Shown here piece by piece: positions 6,379 through 12,150 of a stretch of 12,150 nucleotides of DNA; within the stretch, counting starts at the first letter, position 1, and each line of letters starts with the position of its first letter. Under the pieces are notes generated by a model. It ran no database searches, was not told the origin of the DNA, and saw nothing but the letters and a program-made list of their open reading frames with translations. The stretch is from Alphaproteobacteria bacterium (GTDB taxonomy: Bacteria; Pseudomonadota; Alphaproteobacteria; Rhizobiales; Beijerinckiaceae), in assembly GCA_009920595.1 (NCBI GenBank), contig RFZR01000028.1:1-12150 (forward strand). Direction: 5' to 3'. Both the position numbers and the translations under genes were made by a program.

Positions 6379-8556
6379 ATGAGTCTTGTCGAGACGCCTC
6401 GTCCTTCTGCCCCCGTTGCTGCACCGTCTTCAACTCTTGCGCGCCCAACTTTTACGTCAATGGGGTTGAGCCGCGCCTCTACAACTCTCAATCAGATCGG
6501 GACATTAAGCGGGCGCTCAGACATTCTCTTAGCCATTGCCATTCTTGGTATTGTCATCTTTTTGATCGTGCCTCTGCCGCCTATTCTTCTCGATTTGATG
6601 CTTGCTGTATCGATCACATTTTCTGTTTTGATTTTATTGACAGCACTCTTCATTGAGACACCGCTACAGTTCTCAGCCTTTCCGACGGTGTTGCTGATCG
6701 CGACGATGTTGCGCCTGTCACTCAATGTCGCAACAACGCGCCTTATTCTTGCCAATGGTCATAATGGACCCGGTGCCGCCGGCCATGTGATCGAAGCCTT
6801 TGGCAGCTTTGTGATGAGCGGCAATTTCGTAATCGGTCTTGTGGTCTTTGCCATTCTTTTGATTGTCAATTTCATCGTCATTACAAAAGGATCAGGCCGT
6901 ATCGCTGAAGTGGCAGCGCGCTTTACCCTTGATGCTATGCCCGGAAAACAAATGGCGATCGATGCCGAGCTTGCTGCCGGCCATATAGATGAAGCGACAG
7001 CGCGCGAACGCCGCAAAACGCTTGAAAATGAATCATCATTTTTTGGCGCGATGGACGGCGCCTCGAAATTCGTACGCGGTGACGCGATTGCAGGCTTACT
7101 GATCACCTTCATCAATGTGATCGGTGGCATCATCATTGGCGTCGCGCAACAGAATTTGAGTTTTGGCGAAGCCGCGCATACTTATACTTTGCTGACCGTA
7201 GGCGACGGTGTGGTTTCACAAATTCCGGCTTTGATCGTTTCAACCGCTGCTGGTCTTCTCGTTTCAAAAGCGGGTGTAAGTGGGGCGGCGGATAAAGCGC
7301 TTGTGACGCAATTGGCCACCATGCCGAAAGCGCTCGGACTTTCGGCTGCGGTTATTGCCGTGATGGGACTCTTGCCCGGAATTCCGGTTCTTCCGTTTTT
7401 TGGCTTGGGTGCAGGCCTTGCTTATGCCGCTCATCGCATCGGCAAGAAAGTCGCTACACGCGACGCCATCCAACCGCAATCAAATGAAGGTGACGAGCAA
7501 AAGCCCGCAACCGGTGACGAGGCGAGCCTCAGTGAAGCGCGCCATCTGGATGAGCTACGCATTGAAATCGGTTACGCTTTGATGGCGCTTGTGAATGCAC
7601 AAGGCGGCAGTGATCGGTTAACGGAACAAATTCGTGCTTTGCGTCGCACACTCGCTGCCGAGATGGGCTTTGTCATGCCCTCAGTGCGCATTCTTGATAA
7701 TGTCATGCTGCCTTCGAATTCTTACACCGTCTATCTCAAAGAAATCGAAGCGGGTCAGGGACAAGTCTATCCTGAATTGCTGATGGCGATGGACCCAACG
7801 GGTGCGCCCGTGAAGCTTCCTGGTAGTCATGTTCTAGAGCCCACCTTCGGTCTTGCTGCAACATGGATCGAACAATCCATGAAAGAAGAAGCCCAGCTAA
7901 TGGGCTATACCGTGGTCGATGCCGCAACTGTTATCACCACCCATCTTACTGAAATTGTTAAAGGCAATGTCGCGGAACTTTTAGGCTATGCCGACTTACA
8001 AAAGCTCATTCGCGATCTCCCAAAGGAACATACGGATCTTGTCAAAGACATTGTGCCTTCGCAGATTCCGATGACGGCGATCCAACGTGTTCTTCAATCG
8101 CTTCTCGCTGAACGTGTCTCGATCCGTGATCTTGGTACTGTGCTTGAAGGCATAGCAGACGCAGTCAACTCTACAAAAAGCCCACGCGACATTGTCGAGA
8201 TTGTCCGTCAGAGATTATCACGCCAGATTTGCGCTCAGTATGTTAATGGAGCTGGCCAATTACCGATCATTGCTCTGTCGCCGCAATGGGAAACCGCCTT
8301 CGCTGAATCGATTATCGGCCAAGGCGAGGAGCGCCATCTTGCGATGGCACCGTCTAAACTCTCAGAGTTCGCCGCCCTCATTCGCGATCGTTTCGAGGAG
8401 GCCGCGCGCCAAGGAGAATCTCCCGTTCTTGTGACATCCGCTCAAGCGCGTCCCTTTGTGCGGGCAATTGTCGAAAGATTTAGACGGGAAACACCGGTTA
8501 TTTCGCAAGCGGAAATTCATCTGCGCGCAAGACTTAAAACAATCAGCAGCGTTTGA
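6379..8556 (+). CDS. flhA: Flagellar export gate protein FlhA
   Basis: FlhA is the largest membrane protein of the flagellar type III export gate, conducting protons and docking chaperone-substrate complexes. The 725 residues are slightly longer than usual because of a Pro/Ser-rich N-terminus (1-40). Membrane segments cluster between about 47 and 345. The FHIPEP-family signature is clear: RLSLNVATTRLILANG (112-127), GSFVMSGNFVIGLVVFAIL (142-160) and ITKGSGRIAEVAARFTLDAM (168-187), followed by MPGKQMAIDAELAAGHID (187-204). A charged linker (about 365-390) leads to the soluble C-terminal domain. The gene has its own upstream region with CtrA-like boxes. It ends at TGA, immediately abutting the convergent membrane-protein gene. 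Confidence 0.96.
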   Translation: MSLVETPRPSAPVAAPSSTLARPTFTSMGLSRASTTLNQIGTLSGRSDILLAIAILGIVIFLIVPLPPILLDLMLAVSITFSVLILLTALFIETPLQFSAFPTVLLIATMLRLSLNVATTRLILANGHNGPGAAGHVIEAFGSFVMSGNFVIGLVVFAILLIVNFIVITKGSGRIAEVAARFTLDAMPGKQMAIDAELAAGHIDEATARERRKTLENESSFFGAMDGASKFVRGDAIAGLLITFINVIGGIIIGVAQQNLSFGEAAHTYTLLTVGDGVVSQIPALIVSTAAGLLVSKAGVSGAADKALVTQLATMPKALGLSAAVIAVMGLLPGIPVLPFFGLGAGLAYAAHRIGKKVATRDAIQPQSNEGDEQKPATGDEASLSEARHLDELRIEIGYALMALVNAQGGSDRLTEQIRALRRTLAAEMGFVMPSVRILDNVMLPSNSYTVYLKEIEAGQGQVYPELLMAMDPTGAPVKLPGSHVLEPTFGLAATWIEQSMKEEAQLMGYTVVDAATVITTHLTEIVKGNVAELLGYADLQKLIRDLPKEHTDLVKDIVPSQIPMTAIQRVLQSLLAERVSIRDLGTVLEGIADAVNSTKSPRDIVEIVRQRLSRQICAQYVNGAGQLPIIALSPQWETAFAESIIGQGEERHLAMAPSKLSEFAALIRDRFEEAARQGESPVLVTSAQARPFVRAIVERFRRETPVISQAEIHLRARLKTISSV

Positions 8557-9516
8557 TCAATGGGGAACTTTGGAACGCAGCGTATCAACCAAGCGTTTGC
8601 GTTCAAAAATCAACACGGCGACGCAGGCAAAAACCAGCGGAATCAATAAATAGAATAAGCGGAAAACCAAAAGCGCCGCGATCACATCTGCGGGCGCAAG
8701 GCCCGGCATCGCTTTCAAAAACACATATTCGAGTACGCCGAGACCGCCAGGTGCATTCGACAAAAGTGCGGCCGAAAAAGATCCAAGAAACGCACCAAGC
8801 ACCGAAAAATAATCAACGCCTTCAGTTTGCGGGAGCGCAAAATAGATGATCCCCGCAGCGCCCAATAGTTCAAGCGGAGCGGCAAGAAGTTGGCGCATCA
8901 CAATCGCTGGCCGCGGATAATAAATATGAAAGGACCCGATCGTGAGAGGTTTGAGGCCCAAAAGCGAACCCAACACATAAAGCGCAACGCCAATTAAAAA
9001 AGCAAAACCCAAGACGCGCCCCGGCCAAACCGGAATATCAAAGAGGCGCGAAATCAACTCTGGCTCACCGATCAGCACAATGCCGCCGAGCATCACGGTG
9101 CCCAGCAAAAAAGTAAAAGAGCATAACGCAACAAGCACGCCAATTTCTGCAGCGGTCAGACCCTTGGTTGAATAGGCGCGATAGCGCACGGCCGCGCCAG
9201 AAAAAACTGAAGCCCCGATATTATGTGAGAGCGCATAAGTGGTGAAGGACACAACCGATATGAACCCCCACCCCAATGGCTTGTTAAGATGCAAAAGCGC
9301 GATGCGGTCATACCAAGCCAGTGCGCCGTAAGCGACGAGCGTCGAAAGAGCAGCCAATATCCAGCGATGAAGCGGGATCGCTGCAAGGCTTGCGAGAATA
9401 TCGCTCGCCGACAAAGATCGAATTTCTTGATAAAGCAGCCATCCTGAAAAAATGACAGCGATGATTCCGAGTGCAGGCCAGAGGAAATCAAATATGCGTT
9501 TCATGAAGCCCTGCAT
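8557..9516 (-). CDS. YbhN/UPF0104-type membrane protein (LPG synthase TM domain-like)
   Basis: This is a polytopic inner-membrane protein of 319 residues related to the N-terminal flippase-like domain of MprF (lysylphosphatidylglycerol synthase), without the C-terminal aminoacyl-transferase domain. Hydrophobic segments lie at about 9-29, 52-70, 84-100, 124-149, 167-186, 207-227, 238-253 and 275-304. Family motifs include FTTYALSHNIGASVFSGAAV (91-110), RYRAYSTKGLTAAEIG (111-126) and APGGLGVLEYVF (255-266). The substrate is unknown; moving a lipid or lipid-linked molecule across the membrane is a family-level guess. The stop directly abuts the flhA stop. The start may be Met5 (ATG at 9502-9504), which has an AGGG upstream. 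I see no link to flagellar function. Confidence 0.82.
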   Translation of the reverse strand: MQGFMKRIFDFLWPALGIIAVIFSGWLLYQEIRSLSASDILASLAAIPLHRWILAALSTLVAYGALAWYDRIALLHLNKPLGWGFISVVSFTTYALSHNIGASVFSGAAVRYRAYSTKGLTAAEIGVLVALCSFTFLLGTVMLGGIVLIGEPELISRLFDIPVWPGRVLGFAFLIGVALYVLGSLLGLKPLTIGSFHIYYPRPAIVMRQLLAAPLELLGAAGIIYFALPQTEGVDYFSVLGAFLGSFSAALLSNAPGGLGVLEYVFLKAMPGLAPADVIAALLVFRLFYLLIPLVFACVAVLIFERKRLVDTLRSKVPH

Positions 9517-9548
9517 TTATCATTCAGCAAATAAGTGCCAAGGCTTCC

Positions 9549-9647
9549 ATGACCCGTCGCACCCGCCCCCTCTTTTTGCATGAGGCAGACCTCGGCTACA
9601 AGAGGTCTCTCGTAACAGAATCGAAAGCCAAAGGGCTTTTTCCGTAA
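9549..9647 (+). CDS. Possible 32-residue small ORF, unrecognised
   Basis: An ATG with AAGG five bases upstream opens a 32-residue frame rich in basic residues (begins MTRRTRPLFLHEADLGYKRS). It lies between the divergent membrane-protein gene and the damaged acetyltransferase gene, ending 19 nt before the latter. I recognise no family. It could be a remnant or chance; it contains the inverted repeat GACCTC/GAGGTC (9588-9593 and 9602-9607). Confidence 0.2.
   Translation: MTRRTRPLFLHEADLGYKRSLVTESKAKGLFP
9624..9641 (+). other. Weak hairpin with short T-run
   Basis: AAAGCC-AAAG-GGCTTT forms a 6-bp stem whose right arm runs into a five-T stretch. The low GC content and lack of a convincing upstream gene make a terminator doubtful. 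Confidence 0.25.
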
Positions 9648-9666
9648 GCAAGGACCCGTAAGTGCC

Positions 9667-10160
9667 ATGACATCCCCTTTCGACCAGAATGGATTTTACT
9701 CTTTGGCTCCGGGAAAACTCGGTGTCTTGACCATTTATTTCGAAAGAAAGGCGCCCTTTCCTGAAAAGAATCTTTCATGGCCGAAGACACTGCGAAGATC
9801 GACGCCTTTGCCTTAACCGATGGCAAAGAAGACTTTGGAATTTTAGAGCTTGATCACCGCGCGCACGAGGAAGAAGGCACCGAAATCCGTTATCTCGGAC
9901 TTGTACCTCACGCGATGAAAAAAGGATTAGGTCCGCGTTTGATGGCTTATGCATTCAATGAAGCGCGCGCAAAAGGTGTTACACGTTTATGGCTTCATTC
10001 TTGCCATATTGATGCACCGGGCAGTGCTGGTTTTTATCAAGCGCAAGGGTTTCATGCGACTCGCAGCGCTATTGAGATTCTTGATGACCCGCGACTGAGC
10101 GGCCATCTACCTAAGCACTTCGCGCCCCATGTGCCCTTAATCGAGGCGCATGAGGCGTAA
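9667..10160 (+). pseudogene. GNAT N-acetyltransferase, disrupted by deletion and frameshift
   Basis: Two fragments in different frames look like pieces of one GNAT protein. The frame from ATG 9667 (stop TAA 9814-9816, 49 residues) gives MTSPFDQNGFYSLAPGKLGV and then FERKAPFP, resembling the N-terminus of an alphaproteobacterial GNAT family. The frame from ATG 9777 (127 residues) gives DGKEDFGILELDHR (15-28), the acetyl-CoA loop MKKGLGPRLMAYAF (47-60), WLHSCHIDAPGSAGFYQAQG (72-91) and LPKHFAPHVPLIEA (111-124). The expected central segment of roughly 35-45 residues is missing between them, and frame 0 has a stop at 9762-9764. Translation from 9777 alone would give a GNAT lacking its first strands and helices. 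The alternative is a genuine short acetyltransferase with a fortuitous upstream frame. The substrate is unknown. Confidence 0.65.
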
Positions 10161-10177
10161 TTCTTTTTTGTGAATGA

Positions 10178-10594
10178 TCAAGCGCGGGCGAGGCGCATGC
10201 CGGCAGCAACGCGATCAAGTTCGGCTTGCTCGCGAACCGCTTCCATTGCTTTTTCTTTTATGGTTTCGCGGTCATCAAGAATTTCGAATTTCTTCAAATC
10301 TTCAAACGCCTCTTCAAGCTCGGCACGCGCGTCTTCGCGTTGCCCTTCGAGATCCTGCGCGGATTGAAGAAGATTGTCGCGGCGTTGAATCGCGGCACGG
10401 GCATAAGTCGGATAGGCGAAATGCGCGCGATCCGTAATGCCCGCGCGGGTTTCTTCTGCTGCGATTTCGCGGTCAAGTTCACCCGCCATTCTTTTGAATT
10501 CCGCAATCATGGTTTCGATTTGCGAAAGGCGACGACGTTTCTCATCAACTTGGAACCGCTTCAAGCGCATCAAGGCATCACGTGATTTCATCAT
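10178..10594 (-). CDS. fliJ: Flagellar export protein FliJ
   Basis: FliJ is the central stalk-like coiled-coil subunit of the FliI-FliH export ATPase and links it to FlhA. The 138 residues form an almost continuous charged helical pair: RLKRFQVDEKRRRLSQIETM (10-29), the turn region AGITDRAHFAYPTYARAA (51-68), and a second helix RRDNLLQSAQDLEGQREDAR (71-90) that extends to about 130. This pattern is characteristic of alphaproteobacterial FliJ. Two adjacent ATGs (10594 and 10591) are possible starts; homologues as I recall them begin MKSR, which favours 10591. No strong Shine-Dalgarno is visible. It follows fliI by 67 nt and is convergent with the GNAT remnant. Confidence 0.9.
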   Translation of the reverse strand: MMKSRDALMRLKRFQVDEKRRRLSQIETMIAEFKRMAGELDREIAAEETRAGITDRAHFAYPTYARAAIQRRDNLLQSAQDLEGQREDARAELEEAFEDLKKFEILDDRETIKEKAMEAVREQAELDRVAAGMRLARA

Positions 10595-10605
10595 CAGTTA
10601 AAACC

Positions 10606-10617
10606 CGTTAATTAACG
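10606..10617. repeat. 12-bp perfect palindrome with tandem TTAA
   Basis: CGTTAATTAACG lies 12 bases upstream of fliJ, and a further TTAA is at 10598-10601. Three TTAA units in 18 bases recall CtrA half-sites, but the spacings (6 and 10) do not equal the canonical 7. Confidence 0.35.
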
Positions 10618-10632
10618 ACCGCGTTGCCCCTC

Positions 10633-10666
10633 TGTGATCCCTTTAATGAAAGGTAAATAGATCACA
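10633..10666 (-). other. Nested inverted repeat spanning the fliI stop
   Basis: The outer arms TGTGATC (10633-10639) and GATCACA (10660-10666) enclose a second hairpin CCTTT-AATG-AAAGG (10640-10653). It covers the fliI stop codon and the first part of the fliI-fliJ spacer. Without a T-run it is probably an mRNA processing or stability element rather than a terminator. Confidence 0.45.
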
Positions 10667-11996
10667 TCGAAGCCATCACGCTGGCCAACCGGGCGTAACT
10701 ATCGCGCAATGAGGTTGACTCTTCCTTACTTTGTCGAAGAAAATTTTCGAGTTCGGGAAAAAGTTTTATGGCGGCATCCACTTCCGCATTTGATCCGACC
10801 TTATATGCGCCAAGCCGGATCAATTCTTCGAGATCCGAATAAGTAGAAAGCGAGGCACGAGCCGCTTGCACAATCGGCCAATAGGCGGGATCGGCCGAAC
10901 CCGGCAAAGTGCGCGAAATCGATTTCAAAACATTAACAGCTGGATAACGCCCTCGTTCGGCGATCGAGCGTTCCATAACAATATGGCCATCAAGAATCCC
11001 GCGCACCGCATCAGCCACCGGCTCATTATGATCATCGCCATCAACAAGCACGGTGAAGAATCCTGTGATTGTGCCTTCACCCGGTCCGGGGCCCGCGCGT
11101 TCGAGCAGACGCGGCAATTCGCTGAAGACAGTCGGCGTATAGCCTTTGCTTGTGGGTGGCTCGCCGACAGACAAACCTATCTCGCGTTGCGCCATCGCAA
11201 AACGCGTTACACTATCCATCATCAACAACACATTCTGATCGCGATCACGAAAATATTCAGCAAGAGAAAGACTGGTCCATGCCGCTTGCCGCCGCATCAA
11301 AGGGCTTTCATCCGAAGTGGCAACGACAACAACAGACCGCGCGAGGCCTTCCGGTCCCAAATCATCTTCGATGAATTCTTGCACTTCGCGGCCACGCTCG
11401 CCGATCAATCCGATCACCGCGCAATCGGCTTTCGCATTGCGTGCAATCATCGACAACATGACCGATTTCCCAACACCGGAGCCTGCAAAAATGCCCATGC
11501 GTTGACCGCGGCGACTAGTAAGAAATGTATCGAGCACACGAATACCGAGATCGAGCGGTTCGCCCAAACGGCGTCTTGTGTGCGCTTGCGGCGGGTCAGC
11601 CCGAAACGGCATTAAGCGCCCGCCCGAAATCAACGGACCCTTCCCATCAATTGGCTCGCCAAAGCCATTGAGCACCCGCCCCAGCCATGACGGATCTGGG
11701 CGAAGGCCCGGCACGGCTGAGCCTTCATAAGCGCGCGCGCCTTGCCTTATCCCTTCGACAGAGCCGAAAGGCATCGCGAGGATCGTGCCTTGTTCAAGGC
11801 CAATCACTTCGCAAGTTAAGAACCTTGAGCCTGCTTCAACGCGTAAGCGACCGCCAACAGGAATACGACCGACGGGTCCCGCAATGCTGATCACAAGCCC
11901 GCGCACTGCCACGACGCGACCGTAAAAATCGCCCGGATCAATTTCGGAAAGTGCTTCGGTCAGTCGAGTGATTCGCGTGTTTTTTGCCAAAACCAT
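10662..11996 (-). CDS. fliI: Flagellum-specific ATP synthase FliI
   Basis: FliI is the hexameric ATPase that energises unfolding and export of flagellar subunits. From Met at 11996 it has 444 residues, the usual length. Motifs: N-terminal beta-barrel FYGRVVAVRGLVISIAGPVG (24-43); Walker A AGSGVGKS (171-178); IGERGREVQEF (198-208); Walker B LLMMDSVTRFAMAQRE (257-272); and the TSKGYTPTVFSELPRLLERA (282-301) region typical of export ATPases. The frame is open to a GTG at 12056, adding 20 residues unlike FliI N-termini. The ATG at 11996 has GAGGGA about 10 nt upstream and is preferred. It is followed by fliJ as in Caulobacter. The region upstream carries GANTC sites and a CtrA half-site. Confidence 0.95.
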   Translation of the reverse strand: MVLAKNTRITRLTEALSEIDPGDFYGRVVAVRGLVISIAGPVGRIPVGGRLRVEAGSRFLTCEVIGLEQGTILAMPFGSVEGIRQGARAYEGSAVPGLRPDPSWLGRVLNGFGEPIDGKGPLISGGRLMPFRADPPQAHTRRRLGEPLDLGIRVLDTFLTSRRGQRMGIFAGSGVGKSVMLSMIARNAKADCAVIGLIGERGREVQEFIEDDLGPEGLARSVVVVATSDESPLMRRQAAWTSLSLAEYFRDRDQNVLLMMDSVTRFAMAQREIGLSVGEPPTSKGYTPTVFSELPRLLERAGPGPGEGTITGFFTVLVDGDDHNEPVADAVRGILDGHIVMERSIAERGRYPAVNVLKSISRTLPGSADPAYWPIVQAARASLSTYSDLEELIRLGAYKVGSNAEVDAAIKLFPELENFLRQSKEESTSLRDSYARLASVMASM

Positions 11997-12078
11997 GTCG
12001 TACGGGTCCCTCAATCGCGGCCACAAACCCCGATTTTTCACTTTGACCGGTAACACCGCCGATCCCGTACGCTTTACT

Positions 12079-12122
12079 GATTCGCGATCGAAACAGTCGC
12101 AAACCTATGAGTCAAATGAATC
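12079..12122. promoter_or_regulatory. Cluster of three GANTC sites upstream of fliI
   Basis: GATTC (12079-12083), GAGTC (12109-12113) and GAATC (12118-12122) lie within 44 bp. GANTC is the target of the alphaproteobacterial cell-cycle methyltransferase CcrM, and such sites control ctrA and other promoters bound by GcrA. Random expectation in this length is well below one. No other intergenic stretch in the window contains GANTC. Confidence 0.55.
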
Positions 12123-12124
12123 AT

Positions 12125-12132
12125 TTAACCAT
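12125..12132 (+). promoter_or_regulatory. CtrA half-site TTAACCAT
   Basis: A perfect 8-base CtrA half-site lies directly beside the GANTC cluster. A second TTAA follows at 12138-12141, but the gap of 9 is not canonical. It could act on fliI or on a divergent gene beyond the right edge. Confidence 0.4.
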
Positions 12133-12150
12133 GTTTCTTAAAGTAAAAAT

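Noticed and set aside
9525..9541. Sigma54-like promoter on the minus strand (TGGCAC and TTGC)
   Set aside because: The two elements are separated by four bases instead of the required five and lie almost against the start codon of the membrane-protein gene.
9588..9607. Inverted repeat GACCTC/GAGGTC as a terminator or small RNA
   Set aside because: There is no adjacent T-run on either strand, and the 8-nt loop with a 6-bp stem is not distinctive.
10633..10666. CRP/FNR-type operator (TGTGA ... TCACA)
   Set aside because: The half-sites are far more widely spaced than the six bases of a CRP site, and an inner hairpin explains the symmetry better.
10866..11615. 249-codon open frame antisense to fliI
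   Set aside because: It is fully covered by fliI. The His/Arg-rich translation looks like a frame shadow and shows no motif.
11997..12056. 20-residue N-terminal extension of fliI from a GTG
   Set aside because: The residues are unlike FliI N-termini, and the ATG at 11996 gives the usual length with GAGGGA upstream.

Overview
The window is a chromosomal flagellar cluster from an alphaproteobacterium, most likely of the Hyphomicrobiales or a nearby order. This rests on gene content: a SciP-type CtrA-inhibitor gene, the order fliF-fliG-fliH(flbE)-fliN-flbD with a Caulobacter-type FlbD, flhA under its own promoter region, a rhizobial-type FliJ, and candidate CtrA boxes and a GANTC cluster (CcrM methylation motif) in intergenic regions. 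Base composition is moderate by eye. I see no insertion sequence, CRISPR array, tRNA or rRNA.

Layout. 2-259 is the 3' part of sciP, closed by a clear intrinsic terminator (291-311). A promoter region (about 320-442) with a CtrA-like box precedes fliF, fliG, fliH, fliN and flbD (443-5308, plus strand). These five genes are separated by 4-nt overlaps or short gaps and encode the MS ring, switch, export-ATPase regulator, C-ring protein and the sigma54 activator FlbD. Next, on the opposite strand, is a foreign-looking gene (5293-6198) for a CD-NTase/SMODS-type nucleotidyltransferase with one catalytic Asp changed to Asn. It sits between flbD and a plus-strand terminator (6227-6253) that would suit the fliF operon. 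A regulatory region (about 6254-6378) with two CtrA-like boxes, a 15-base motif shared with the fliF promoter region and a 17-bp palindrome leads into flhA (6379-8556). Its stop codon abuts that of a minus-strand YbhN/LPG-synthase-TM-like membrane protein (8557-9516). A GNAT acetyltransferase gene (9667-10160) looks broken. The minus-strand fliI-fliJ pair closes the window. Upstream of fliI are three GANTC sites within 44 bp and a perfect CtrA half-site, as expected of a cell-cycle-regulated divergent promoter; the divergent gene beyond the edge may be ctrA (inference).

How it works together. FliF/FliG/FliN form the rotor base, FlhA is the export gate, FliI/FliH/FliJ are the export ATPase complex, and FlbD couples basal-body completion to later sigma54-dependent genes. 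SciP and CtrA control cell-cycle timing of early flagellar genes in Caulobacter, and the regulatory motifs here suggest similar wiring. The accessory elements are the nucleotidyltransferase, the YbhN-like protein and the damaged GNAT. No stretch over 300 bases is without a gene or gene remnant.
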